From Gibbula magus (lineage: Eukaryota; Mollusca; Gastropoda; Trochida; Trochidae), in assembly GCA_936450465.1 (NCBI GenBank), contig OW388303.1, forward strand, positions 3,679,693-3,743,692: a DNA stretch of 64,000 nucleotides. The letters run 5' to 3'. Shown piece after piece: positions 25,001 through 34,478 of this stretch (its first letter is position 1; the number at the start of each line of letters is the position of its first letter). The notes under the pieces were generated by a model. The model saw nothing but the letters and a program-made list of their open reading frames with translations. It was not told where the DNA came from and searched no databases. A program made the translations under genes and the position numbers.

Positions 25001-28000
25001 CATTTCTATATCCCCCACCACCATCATAACAACACATGATTAATCTGGATTTATAACTATGAACTCACCTGTATTGCTCTATGAACGTTGATGTGAGGCA
25101 GCAGGGGGTGCTTGATGCGGGATAACATCTTGGTGAAGAAACTGAGGACGATCTGCTTCATTCCTGGTGGGTGCTGCAATAGACAAAGGAATCACTGTCA
25201 GGCTACACCACCCTCTTTTTCACACTTTTATCTTTTGAAAAAGTGTGGCTATGCATTACAGTTAATCCTTTGAGCATTGGCTGGAACTAGCAAAACATTT
25301 GGTAGTACTGCACTGCAATTTAGTGTAGTATTGCACCCAAACGGTGAACCTTACTGAACATAGAACAGTTTTCTACAGCAGACAAAGTTGCCGAGCCCCT
25401 TGAAGGATTTAAACCCCGGACCTCTTCATTCAAAACCGACAATAATCCGCCCCTCTAAAATCATAACATAGCTTAGGTAGGTTTTAATCTTAATGAAATT
25501 GACTTACGTCGGTCCTGCCGAGGGTATAGAGAGTCTCCATGAGTTTGTGTTGCAGCACGTACTCCAGACACGGTCCGGTGGTTCCGCTCTCCTGCGCTTC
25601 TAGCTCCTCCTCGTACAAGATGCGCATCATCTGGTCGAGGTGACCGGGAATCTGGGTCTGCTCCACATGACCCCGCTCAACTGGAGACAGAAATACTTGG
25701 TTGTAATGAGAGTACATTTAATTACCCTTGACAAGCTGAATAGACCAGTATCAAACCATTCCTGGCTGAACTGCTGGAACAAAGGTAATAATTGGTAGTC
25801 TCCAGTCACAATCATAGTTGCATCTGGACGATGTTGTTCCTAGAGGGAATGCCTGCTCTTTTAGATTGATGTCCCTTAAGATTTAGAGAAATAGGATACT
25901 TTTTAACACTGCCTGATATGTAACTTCTTCAGTAAGTAAACTTTGTGGTGTTATTTTTGGCCCACATTGGGTACATACATCTCATGTGTGATAGACTGAT
26001 CTTTCAGAAGTTTCAAAAGCAACAAGTGTTTGCCATTAACATGGCAATGTCCCCCGCTGTTAACATTGAGTTTACTAAGACACATCATTTGGTAGAGTGT
26101 CTTAGTCACCTTGAAAATAAGGTCAAGGTCACCAAAATCGACTGGTGTCTGCGTCATCCCCAAATGTAGACTGACACCAACTTTGACAACTTTGGGTGCT
26201 TGGGTTCATGAGATATTGAGTTAACAAGAGTTTGAAAAGTGGTCGAAGCAATGTGTTGACCTTGAACATAAGGTAAAGGTCATCTAAATTGACTGGTGTC
26301 TGCGTAAACCGCCAATATAGGCTGGCAGAAAATATTAAGACATTATATCTAACTGGTCATGATATATCGTGTTAACAAGAGTTTGAAAAGTGGTGAAAGT
26401 GTCGTGGTGACCTCGAAAATATGGTCAAGGTCACCAAAATGGACTGGTGTCTGCGTCATCCCCCAATGTAGCCTGGCACCAAATTTGAAGACTTTGGGTT
26501 CATCCAGTCATGATATATCGCGTTAACGAGAGTTCTAAAAGGGGTATAAGTCTCGCGGTGACCTTGAAAATAAGGTCATGATCACCAAAATCAACTGATG
26601 TCTGCGTCTTCCCCCAATGTAGGCTGACACCAAATTTGAAACCTCTTGATGCAACGCTTCATGAGATATCGCGTTAACAAGAATTTGAAAATTGGTGAAA
26701 GTGTCGTGGTGACCTTGAAAATAAGGTCATGATCACCAAAATCGACTGGTGTCTGCGTCCTCCCCCAATGTAGGCGGACACCAAATTTGAAACCTCTTGA
26801 TGCAACGCTACATGAGATATCGCGTTAACAAGAGTTCGAAAAGTGGTAAAAGTCTCGCGGTGACCTTGAAAATAAGGTCATGATCACCAAAATTGACTGG
26901 TGTCTGCGTCTTCCCACAATGTTGGCTGACACCAAATTTGTCGACTTTGGATAAAATGCTTCATGAAATATCGCGTTAACAAGAATTGTGACGTACGGAC
27001 GGACGTACGGACGCCGCCATCCTCGGTTACCCATGGTTTTATATATGCTCCGTTACTCTCCACTTTATCACCCATGGGAAACCTTATCAGGAAAATCTGT
27101 ACTCAAATTACCCGCCCTTGGCCAGCGTGACGAAGTCAGTAACCAAAGAAAATGCTCAATGTGCTAAGACGGAAATGGCCAAGGGAGATTACCGGTGACG
27201 GATGGCTAACACAATGACCTCGCTTGCTTTGAAACTAAGTGATATGAATTGTCATTGGCTCGCAGGTCCAAGCTGCGTAGTGGTTTGATTGGCTCACGCC
27301 GGTCAAGGGCGTGTAATTTGAGTACAGATTTATCTGATGAAATTTCCCATTGGTGATATAGTGGAGAGTAACGGAGCATACATAAAACCATGGGTAACCG
27401 AGGATGGGACGCCGCTGAATACAAAGTCCCCCGTTCCGCGTTGCGGCGGGGGACAATTAACAGAAAGACATTACTTCTCAAAGTGAGGATAAATGTTCCT
27501 TTGCTCTAAATGAACTATTTCTTCTGTCAGTTCAAACGAACTCTTGCACTACATATCAGTAAAGATGACAAACAGGTTTACATAAAACAGAATTGATTTA
27601 GGTATTTTAGCAAGATGCTGACCATTAAAGTAATGAGCTGAGTCCTCGATTACAAGCGAAAAAGAAAAGAGGAGTAACCTCTGTGGGAAGAGAATGTGCA
27701 TTTCCATGAAAACAACAAAACTAATTCCAAGAAGTTGAAAAGTCTAAAATGAACATCTACAATCATAATTCTTCTACAATTAACCAGGGCTTGTGTTGAC
27801 TTTATTTTATATTAGTTCTGATGCAGTAGCCAAGTTTTAAGTTGTGTTACCATGGAAGCCACGAAAAGTCCCAAGAAGTTGAAAAACATCTACACTGCTT
27901 CCTTGATACATATGATCTTTCATGAAACTATCATGAACAATACTCCAGTAATATTCCAGTAACAAAAAGCCTGGATGCCCAGATGGAGCTCGTCTCCCCT

Positions 28001-29824
28001 CGTTGTGGCTGGAGATAATTATGTAAATGTTACAAACCTTTGTTATCCACAAAGTAAGATGTTATGGCCTTCCAGTGATGTATAAACTCCTCTTGAAGGG
28101 TCATGTTAGGAGCAAACTGTAAAAGATGAAATGTAATGAAGACAAGTGTTTGAAATAGCTGTCTGCCCATCAGCCAAATCCTGGTTAGTTTCAGATAGAG
28201 ACAGCGACAAGGCCTACAATCCATCTGGCTTGTGTGATTTTCGAACTACCTATTTACTGCAGGGCCGTTTAAGGTTGGATGATTTTTGAACAAATATATA
28301 TCTACTGTTTCTGCATCGAAAGAGTGATAGCAGTTGTGCTATAAAATCATGTCCTGTCCAAAATTTCAACTCAACGCTTTAAAAGGGGACTTTTGCCCAC
28401 TTTTGACACTGTACTTCTTCATATATCTACAATGATAAACATTTACACACTTTCAATCATTTGTATACATAAACTAAAAATAACATAAAAATAGTAATAT
28501 AATAGAAATTAAACAACATAATATGTTGTCATATATTGCCAACATATTTATGATATGTATAGTATTGATAATACACACAGAAAAGGTGAATTAATGCAAT
28601 ACTTGACTGAATATGAAGCCTCGGTACCCTACGAACAGCAGCCATTATTGTTGATGTAAAGTCCAAGGTGATGAGTGTGTATACATTTTATATAATAATT
28701 ATAAAAGGAAAGCGCTGACTGAATATGTAGATAAGCTAGAGACTTTTATGTGATTGATGGTTACAGTTAGAGTGAATCGATTATATCCAGAACAGGAAAA
28801 CCTCCAGGGGTACAGTTTGTAAGAGCAGCAAGCAAAACAAAGAAGTCTGGTTTTCAGGATAATGTATTATCAACATTCAACCATTTTTTTTTAGGTATCC
28901 CAAATTGTTTCAAGAAACTAAGATTTTCAAACTAATGTCTACTGATATGGTGGTAACGACAATCGTGCCCCTCTTGATATAACTTCCCTACGCTGATCTA
29001 TGGAGGTTTACCAGGTTGGGTTTCCCCAACCTGTTTAATGGAAAGAGCTACGGTGAGCATGATCATGATGACATCGTCCACAAGCACCTGTAGCAATTTG
29101 ATGGGTCATATAAGTATAGGCCTACGACATAAGTATCAAGGTGTAACAGAAGTGATTGTGAGATCACCTCCAGTGGGAATCGAACCCGGGACCTCCGGGT
29201 GACAATCCTGCGCCTGCGCTCTACCAGTTGAGCTAAAGGGATATCCCACTAGCCGAAGCCAGTAGGAACACTTTTATCTCACCCTGCCACAAAGGCATAT
29301 CAGCAGGCATTTTTTGTGTTGAGCTCAACAAGTCGATTTTTTCGTCGCAGAGCACGTTCTCATTGGCCAATAGCTAACTCTAATGTGTTTTATAGGATTA
29401 GTTACTTCCCTTTAGTTATTGACCAATGAAAACGTTCTTCCGTGACGAACAAATCGACTTGTTGAGTCCAACATAAACAATGCCGATTGACTTGCCTTGA
29501 TTATATGGCGTACATACGCTACATCAAATTGCTACAGGCGCTTGTGACATTGCCTATGTTGTCAATAGGTCAACACAATACCGTTTAATTTATTATATCC
29601 CAATTGGGATATAATTAAATATTCCAAAAGTGTTATTGTAGACCGATCGGGATATAATATCCCAGTTAGTGGGTTTCCCCTTTTTTGTAAAAAATTGAGA
29701 ACACCAGCTTGAAAAGTTGACGACAGATTAACGACATATCGACTATAGAAACATATATATATAGACTATAGAAACCTACCGAGTCAACTGCCTGCTGAAG
29801 CAGGGTTGTAAACTTTGAAAACAT
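12947..29824 (-). CDS. FHIP2: FHIP2 (FAM160B) homologue, N-terminal 407 residues in ten exons; 3' end not in window
   Basis: FHIP proteins join FTS and Hook in cytosolic FHF complexes that couple dynein to membranes. FHIP2A has been linked to Rab1 cargo and FHIP1B to Rab5 endosomes (family knowledge). Exons on the minus strand: 29824-29780, 28116-28038, 25680-25508, 25173-25069, 23845-23723, 20998-20879, 20518-20325, 19845-19654, 18108-18029, 13056-12947. All have GT-AG borders and the phases agree throughout. Diagnostic stretches are [13 protein letters not shown] at the start, [66 protein letters not shown] and RCNHISEE. These follow the order of vertebrate FHIP2A rather than FHIP1. Human FHIP2A is about 765 residues, so roughly 350 are missing here. 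They must lie left of position 1 or be lost. Confidence 0.93.
13260..17620. mobile_element. 4.4-kb non-autonomous element with inverted repeats of at least 550 bp
   Basis: Both ends read inward as GGGCCCTTATTCTCG, AAACGTTTGTAG and onward. The similarity continues for at least 550-600 bases (for example CCTAGGATCCAAATTTTTGG, GGTCACGTGACC, GAATGTCTACAGAATACATG, AAAGTCAACACCTG in both arms, in mirrored order). It lies wholly inside FHIP2 intron 9. No transposase is recognised inside. The interior contains a SINE/LINE-like tail GCGCTATATAAAACTTATT near 14925 and an exon-like open stretch at 15222-15290. No target duplication was found next to the GGGCCC ends. Confidence 0.85.
18029..18108 (-). 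CDS. FHIP2: FHIP2 exon 9 (residues 344-370)
   Basis: Acceptor GTTTCAG, donor GTGAGT. Encodes [17 protein letters not shown] and VSSKTLLT, aligning with the MGILTSTALLHRIV segment of vertebrate FHIP2A. Confidence 0.88.
19654..19845 (-). CDS. FHIP2: FHIP2 exon 8 (residues 280-344)
   Basis: Acceptor GTTGCAG, donor GTAAGT. Encodes [20 protein letters not shown] and [16 protein letters not shown]. The longer open frame continuing past the donor is a different frame and not part of the protein. Confidence 0.95.
20325..20518 (-). CDS. FHIP2: FHIP2 exon 7 (residues 216-280)
   Basis: Acceptor TTGCCAG, donor GTACGT. Encodes [22 protein letters not shown] and [13 protein letters not shown], which match FHIP2. 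It ends two bases into codon 280. Confidence 0.95.
20879..20998 (-). CDS. FHIP2: FHIP2 exon 6 (residues 176-215)
   Basis: Acceptor GTTACAG before GCGTGTGG, donor GTAAGT, phase 0. The first part ([10 protein letters not shown]) lies in the variable linker of the family. The second ([18 protein letters not shown]) is conserved. The first bases of the exon together with its acceptor are the end unit of a 49-bp minisatellite (20979-21423), so the exact start has competing copies. Confidence 0.85.
20979..21423. repeat. 49-bp minisatellite, about nine units, containing splice-site copies
   Basis: The unit runs from GGTAGACTTACC to ATAAATACCA. Its core GGTAGACTTACC starts at 20981, 21030, 21079, 21128, 21177, 21226, 21275, 21324 and 21373, exactly 49 bases apart. 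On the minus strand each unit holds GTTACAG, a 7-nt GCGTGTG or GTGTGTG, and GTAAGT, so every unit recreates the exon-6 acceptor followed by a donor-like sequence. The leftmost unit is the true start of FHIP2 exon 6. The last two units share a variant, CATGCCCTTG. Confidence 0.95.
21912..23466. mobile_element. 1.55-kb hAT-like element with CTCGAG-rich ends and 8-bp TSD
   Basis: The ends are TAGGGCTTCCACGGGT (left) and its reverse complement (right). CACTGTGG at 21904-21911 is repeated exactly at 23467-23474. Inside both ends are clusters of ACTCGAGTACTCGAG-type palindromic repeats. An 8-bp duplication and TAGGG-type termini fit the hAT superfamily. The interior has no recognisable transposase (a 90-residue frame at 23107 is unlike any I know), so it is probably non-autonomous. 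It lies in FHIP2 intron 5. Confidence 0.85.
23723..23845 (-). CDS. FHIP2: FHIP2 exon 5 (residues 135-175)
   Basis: Acceptor GTTTCAG, donor GTATGT, phase 0 at both ends. Encodes [18 protein letters not shown] and [10 protein letters not shown]. Confidence 0.95.
24470..24995. mobile_element. 526-bp inverted-repeat element (CTTCCCACAGAGG family)
   Basis: CTTCCCACAGAGGTTACTCC, followed by CTTCAGATTTCC and CTCTGTTTTACGC, reads inward from the left, and the mirrored sequence reads inward from the right end. Partial copies of the same end occur at about 27670-27697 and 34997-35045, so it is a dispersed family. Lies in FHIP2 intron 4. Non-coding. Confidence 0.8.
25069..25173 (-). CDS. FHIP2: FHIP2 exon 4 (residues 100-134)
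   Basis: Acceptor TTGCAG, donor GTGAGT, phase 0 at both ends. Encodes [17 protein letters not shown] and [13 protein letters not shown]. Confidence 0.95.
25508..25680 (-). CDS. FHIP2: FHIP2 exon 3 (residues 42-99)
   Basis: Acceptor TCTCCAG, donor GTAAGT. Encodes the strongly conserved [18 protein letters not shown] and [18 protein letters not shown] segments. Noticeably GC-richer than the introns. Confidence 0.95.
26010..26995. repeat. Tandem array, about six units of ~150 bp
   Basis: Each unit runs from TGACCTTGAAAATAAGGTCA through ACCAAAATCGACTGGTGTCTG, CCCCCAATGTAGGCTGACACC, AAATTTG, CATGAGATATCGCGTTAAC and AAGAGTTTGAAAAGTGG. Units begin near 26109, 26259, 26410, 26560, 26710 and 26861. 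The leading part (26020-26075) matches 12124-12170. The array lies in FHIP2 intron 2 and ends in a GACG/TACGGACG-rich stretch. Open frames here are repeat-derived. Confidence 0.9.
27018..27406. mobile_element. 389-bp MITE with ~125-bp inverted repeats and 9-bp TSD
   Basis: The ends read inward CATCCTCGGTTACCCATGG, then GCTCCGTTACTCTCCACTTT and AATCTGTACTCAAATTACCC, with the mirror image at the right end. GGACGCCGC at 27009-27017 is repeated exactly at 27407-27415. Long inverted repeats with a 9-bp duplication are typical of Mutator-like elements. It inserted at the edge of the 150-bp tandem array. Non-coding. Confidence 0.88.
28038..28116 (-). CDS. FHIP2: FHIP2 exon 2 (residues 16-41)
   Basis: Acceptor TTTTACAG, donor GTTTGT. 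Encodes [18 protein letters not shown] and onward to DNK, ending after the first base of codon 42. Confidence 0.9.
29063..29556. mobile_element. Composite element: inverted repeats enclosing a tRNA-derived SINE head and a nested hairpin
   Basis: CACAAGCACCTGTAGCAATT (near 29080) is mirrored by AATTGCTACAGGCGCTTGTG (near 29530). Inside are a tRNA-like sequence (29163-29247) and a second inverted pair, CTCAACAAGTCGATTT with GTTCTCATTGGCCAATA against its mirror (about 29318-29470). The nesting suggests successive insertions in FHIP2 intron 1. Confidence 0.65.
29163..29247 (-). repeat. tRNA-derived SINE head
   Basis: On the minus strand TAGCTCAACTGGTAGAGC (A box) is followed about 32 bases later by GGTTCGATTCC (B box), the two internal Pol III promoter boxes at tRNA spacing. 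The middle part (ATTGTCACC) resembles a tRNA-Asp(GTC) anticodon arm. The acceptor stem does not pair (CCCTTT against the sequence after the B box), so it is a tRNA-derived element, not a working tRNA gene. Confidence 0.7.
29780..29824 (-). CDS. FHIP2: FHIP2 exon 1 (residues 1-15)
   Basis: ATG at 29824-29822 begins [15 protein letters not shown], matching the conserved FHIP2 N-terminus. A at -3 gives a good start context. The donor is GTAGGT and the exon ends in phase 0. Confidence 0.9.
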
Positions 29825-29960
29825 TTTCTTCTGCATTTGAAACTTTTTTTATTTTAGATCCTAGCTCACAATCAAAACAAAAATCATTGTAATCACATCA
29901 AACTCTCATCGACTGGGAGTAGAAGACAACTTCCGGTGTAAACAGGAAACACGTGGGAAA
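29825..29960 (-). promoter_or_regulatory. FHIP2 5' UTR and putative promoter
   Basis: Immediately upstream of the FHIP2 start is a stretch with ACTTCCGGT (29929-29937, a textbook ETS/GABP site) and CACGTG (29950-29955, an E-box), both common in promoters of broadly expressed genes. No TATA box is evident at a sensible distance. The transcription start is not defined. Confidence 0.4.
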
Positions 29961-30026
29961 TACTATCTTCCTCTCGTCTTATAACAATGATTGAATATAC
30001 ATATGGCACTCTGTGGACCCAATTTA

Positions 30027-30100
30027 GTTAAAACTAGCTGTTATGTTATACGTCCCTTTAAAATGACTTAGGGAATGAATAAGTTACAGCTAGTTTTAAC
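30027..30100. repeat. Short hairpin sequence
   Basis: GTTAAAACTAGCTGT at the left is mirrored by ACAGCTAGTTTTAAC at the right, separated by about 44 bases. It may be the terminal foldback of a larger element or a small MITE. Confidence 0.6.
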
Positions 30101-30349
30101 GAGATCGTCTGTTGACCAAAAATCCGCGCGGCGGGGCAATTTGACCTTATCAGCTGCATGGGCAATGTTGTAGCAAGGTGGGGCAATTTGACTGGTATCC
30201 GTGAGATCAATCCATGTCTCCATGAGATATCGTTTTGACAGTACACTGTGACGTAAAAAAAATTGATAACACAACAATGCCATGACGTCATTAAAACGAT
30301 TATATTGGATGATAAATATTAGGATCTCACCCTCGTGTATTTTAATATC

Positions 30350-30480
30350 AAATAAGTAATTAATGATAATGCATTTATATAGCGCCTAGGTATCCATAGC
30401 TAAGAGAACATACCGGTATTCCGTTCTCCCTATCGTTTCCACTACATTACCAGCTCTGACGTCTGTCAGAGCTATGTACC
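30350..30480 (-). repeat. SINE/LINE-type 3' tail fragment
   Basis: On the minus strand the stretch ends with GGATACCTAGGCGCTATATA followed by AATGCATTATCATTA, the GCGCTATATAAA-type tail shared by many animal SINEs and CR1-like LINEs. The same tail is seen near 37205-37250 and 14925. Only the tail is recognisable. Confidence 0.4.
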
Positions 30481-30539
30481 TTAGCTAAGGTATCCAACTT
30501 TGGAGCTGCTCACCGGCGTTTTAATAAAAGTTTAAATAT

Positions 30540-30622
30540 AGGCCCTGTATATCAACACTCGTTGATAAAGGTCAAATATCCTCGGATACGTAACTTTTAT
30601 CAACTCGTGTTGATATATGTTA
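30540..30622. mobile_element. Palindromic MITE, ATATCAACACGAGTTGAT family
   Basis: TATATCAACACTCGTTGATA on the left is mirrored by TTATCAACTCGTGTTGATAT on the right, with about 28 bases between. The related hairpin at 44055-44168 shares the terminal ATATCAACACGAGTTGAT, so these are two members of one family. Confidence 0.65.
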
Positions 30623-30748
30623 TATTACAAAACACAGTATGAGACCAATTATCTGCTTCATGATAAGTTTGACTAATTGACGTGCGCCAATCGCGGTGCT
30701 TTGTCCGGTTTTCGATCAGAAATCAATACTTTCCCCTTTATATCGTCA

Positions 30749-31840
30749 CTATATATTGATTCGACTAGCATAAAAACGGCAATTTTCGACAACAACCAGT
30801 ACTTCTCGATAAAATAACGTTTGGTCAACGCATCGTACCATGCCCGAGCCTATTTCATTTTCTAGATGCGGCTGTTGCAACTCAATGACGTAGTCCCAGA
30901 ACGTCCTCCATCCACACCCTCGATTGGTAAGTGTAAACTGCGCCTGGGACACCAGCCAGTGGCGGATCCAAGGGGGGGGTTCAGGGGGGGTCCGGACCCC
31001 CCCCTTTTCAAATCCATGTATAAGTTGGGATATACATTTACACCCCCCCCCCCCCCCCCCCCCCCCACTGAGTGGAGAAAAATTGTTTTGGGACCCCCCC
31101 CTTTCAAAAATCCTGGATCCGCCCCTGCCAGCCATAGTGTTGTATGCTTGTAGACTCTTGGCAGTCTTACCTTTTATTATGGCCATTGGGGGGATACTAG
31201 TACCACCAGCGTTGATGCATGCGAGGACTGTGATGTTATCACGGCTGTTTCCCACCCGGCCGGGCACATTCTTCACACCACTCTCCGCCAGTACTTTTGT
31301 CGGTTTGTGGGTAAGGGGGACACTTGTCTCATCCATGTTCCATATATGGTGTGGCTTGTCGACAAGGTTTAAAGCAGTCAGAATGTTTTCCATTTCATCG
31401 AAATATTTCTTGGTGACTGTCGGGTTTAGCATTTTTGCTCTAACGGTTGAAAGCGCAATCGGAGCTCTTAACTTGATGTCTGGATTTCTTTTTAGAAATC
31501 CAGCAATCCAGCCCTTACCGGGAACACCATTTCGGAATGTGTTTTTTAATTTCAGTTTATTGCTTATTCTGGCGACCTTTAACACCAGCTGTCGGCGGCT
31601 GACCCCGAAACCTTTTATTGCAGCTTCTTTTATTTTCTTTGCAATTTCTTTTTCTATTTCAATACTCAATACAGCTGGGCGACCAAGATAACCACCTTCA
31701 CTTTTTCCGTTAATATGATCACTGATGGTCATCGGAGGAACTGAAAACTTTATGGCAGCTTTGCGAAAAGACATTCCCCGTTTTACAGCTTCTATTGCGC
31801 TTTGCAAAGCTAATGGCGTATATTGTCGCTTTTTCGCCAT
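30749..31840 (-). pseudogene. Pogo/Tigger-like transposase, truncated and interrupted
   Basis: Pogo-type transposases cut and paste DNA at TA sites. The frame starts with a pipsqueak-type helix-turn-helix (QYTPLALQSAIEAVKRGMS, then FRKAAIKFSVPPMTISDHI), continues through a CENP-B-type DNA-binding region (GKGWIAGFLKRNPDIKLR) and reaches the DDE core at HIWNMDETSVPL, where the first catalytic Asp is D of MDET. After QAYNTMA the frame is broken by an inserted 171-bp element (30957-31127). Beyond it the transposase resumes as GVPGAVYTYQSRVWMED and soon meets a stop. The rest of the DDE domain is missing. The region was intact until fairly recently. Terminal repeats were not located. Confidence 0.85.
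30957..31127. mobile_element. 171-bp MITE (CAGNGGCGGATCC ends) nested in the transposase
   Basis: The ends are CAGTGGCGGATCC (left) and GGATCCGCCCCTG (right). CCAGC flanks it on both sides (30952-30956 and 31128-31132), a 5-bp apparent target duplication. The interior is G/C-homopolymer-rich, with a run of 24 C at 31043-31066. It splits the transposase frame precisely: removing it with one CCAGC copy restores the reading frame at that position. Elements with GGCGGATCC ends are widespread in invertebrates. Confidence 0.85.
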
Positions 31841-31882
31841 CTGAAATATTTAAAAAATGAAACATAAATCAGGAATTGTAAT

Positions 31883-32266
31883 TTATTTAATTTCCTTTAT
31901 TTTATTTAATATTCTCCATGTTTTTTGCAAAATGTACAACATACTGACGAAAGTGCTTTCTTGTAGAAGTTCATTTTCGACAAAATCCCTCTGGAGATTT
32001 GATAATGAGCGTCGAGCCAAAAAGGCAATAGACATGTCATCATTAATATCACGTTGGTGCAAGTATATTCCATATATAGTTTCACACACAGATTTCCCAT
32101 ACAAAGAATGGTCCAAAAGTCTTTTCAGTGAAAGCAATAAACACAATTCTTCCGATTCAAATATTGCCCCAAAACACAATTTCTCAAGTATGAGATAAGC
32201 TAGGTGGCGATCTGTAGATGCAATTCCATAAGTCTGGCGTTGTTGTAGATGTTTCAAGAGAGCCAT
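31883..32266 (-). CDS. Unrecognised 127-residue ORF upstream of the transposase
   Basis: An open frame beginning MALLKHLQQRQTYG, mixed helix-forming composition, ends 43 bases before the transposase start and on the same strand. No domain, signal or family is recognised. It may be a second ORF or captured segment of the pogo-like element, a host exon, or a chance frame. Confidence 0.2.
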   Translation of the reverse strand: MALLKHLQQRQTYGIASTDRHLAYLILEKLCFGAIFESEELCLLLSLKRLLDHSLYGKSVCETIYGIYLHQRDINDDMSIAFLARRSLSNLQRDFVENELLQESTFVSMLYILQKTWRILNKIKEIK

Positions 32267-34478
32267 ATTATCTGTAATGTGAGATGTAAATATTCTTCTA
32301 TTTCCGAAAATGAATGTAAAAATTTATCTCAATCTAGATTTTAAAATATGGGAATAATCGAGAATGAACATCAAGAAAAGCAATGTCGCAGTACTGAATC
32401 TACAAAAATATCCATCACCAGGTGTACGGAATTAAAAGCATAAAGTTTTTAAACTAAAATTTTGGCATGTAATACCGTACGTTTATTATTACATTTATGT
32501 ACGATTTTTTTGTATGGAGAAAGACAAATTAATACGTTTTTCTTGAAGATAATCACTTTTGGAATCATAATTCACCTTTTTTCAAGGTGTGCGCTTTTTA
32601 TACTGACCGTGGAATGTCGACACGTTCCTTTGATCTTTTTCGTGACGTCGAGGTTTTCCCGGTCCAGATTTAAAAAGAACAAGTCATGCGCAGACTTCAG
32701 GTCAAATAACCAATCATATCATCGATAACAAACGCGTTAGAAGACGGATTGTAGGTTATAAATAGAACAAGAGAACCTCCTTTCTTCGCAGCTTTAACAA
32801 GTGGCAAGAAACAACAAACAGAATAGTTTGCGTTTTATTGTTTATTCAAGTGTACGGTATTGGGCGCGTGTACGGTATTTGCCGACCTGACTCTATACCG
32901 AAGAAAAATTAAGCTTAATTAGTATGTATAAAACGCCAATGAATATATTTTCTCTTCTCGTTGTAAGTATGTTTTTAATGACTAATCTTTGTCAAATTGT
33001 CAAATATTTTCGAGAAAATATATTTAGTTGAACCCTTCACTGTCACATCTGCAATATCACAATAATTGTTAAGTTTCTTGACACAGTTTGGTTTGTTGCT
33101 GGCAGTGTTGCTATATAACAAAATTAGTGTAGTTGGATACCCCACACCTGGTAGATCGATTTCGTGGGTGATAGAGATATTCCGTCTTTTCTACACATAC
33201 ATATACAATATTCATATCATGCAAAATTGACGTTATATGCGTTAATCATACTACGTTTATTGCTAATGTTTATTAGTGTAGACTGTTTGACGACATAATA
33301 CAATTATGAAAGGAAGTGCAGTACTCTTTTTATTACAAAGAAATAGTAGACACTTGGCCGAAGTCAACCTAATCATATTGACTATGTTTCGTTTTCAGAC
33401 CTTTTTCACTTTGGCACACAGATATGTTTACTTGAAATGTTGTGAACATCAACATGTTAGTTTCTGAATTTGTATAATATATCGGAAATGTATCCTCTAT
33501 AATGTCTCTTTTTCTTTTCTTTTTACCCTTTAAGACTACAAGGTCAATGGACATGAAAACATATATGATAATACATATTAATAATTTACACACAAAGCTA
33601 AACAGTATTTGCTTGATTAATATTAATAGCTGAAACATGGGATCAATGAACTAGCTCCATTTATTATAATTTTCCAATTTAATTGGTTCTTCTAGAAATT
33701 TATTTTTAAAAAAAAGAAATATTGCTTTTTACCCTACCTATAATTATTAAATTTGGGAATCAAATGTTAAATATCACATAGATTGATAATTTTTTGGCAG
33801 AGATAATGGTTTGATTTATTAAAACATTATTATATACTGCAACAAACCAAATGAAATAGTTTGTGATGTTTGCCTTTTGTGGTAAATAGTTATTAACCCG
33901 GGGTCAAGTTCATTCCAGAATTCCATGGTTCGACAACATTCCCAATAAACACGACAAATGCTCCCAGACACATCCTTGTAAAAGCTACACAAGTATGTAT
34001 GGACAATCAAACAGTTTAACATAATTAAAGCCATGTCTACAGATGTTAAACATAATGTGTCAGTCAATATTACAATCATTAAATATTATTTCCCATGTAT
34101 TACAAATCTCAAGTTTATCATTCTTAGAAATGAGCTTTTCATAAGATATTATTGAACCTTTTGCAAGCTTTTATATATTTCTTTGGTAACATTTAGGCAG
34201 AAATTATAGGAAGGAGTGAGTGGGTTTTTTTTAAAATGTCATTTAAATGAACAAATCAGGTAAGATCTGAAGTCTGATACTTATAGTCTAATATTGCCCC
34301 TCTTGTTCTGTATTTGTTCTATCTAAACAAAGAGCATCAGGTTATGTTTATAACATGTCTTTTGGTCAAACCATGTCTAATAACATAGTAACTTAAGAAT
34401 GCTTATGATTATGGTTCAGCCATAACAGTTCTGCGATAATTTCCTCTATGTTGTATCCCTGTTTACAGTAATTCGTCT
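32267..34478. other. AT-rich intergenic DNA
   Basis: No coding, RNA or repeat structure recognised. Short frames at 32462, 33369 and 33819 have no splice context or family similarity that I can see. Confidence 0.5.

Noticed and set aside
26825..27481. Several overlapping minus-strand frames
   Set aside because: They fall in the 150-bp tandem array and the 389-bp MITE. Their similarity to each other is due to the repeat.
29163..29247. Functional tRNA gene
   Set aside because: A and B boxes are good, but the acceptor stem does not pair and the sequence sits in a composite repeat, so it is better called a tRNA-derived SINE head.
30924..31691. 255-residue plus-strand open frame
   Set aside because: It is the antisense of the pogo-like transposase plus the C-rich insertion. 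The minus strand carries the recognisable domains.
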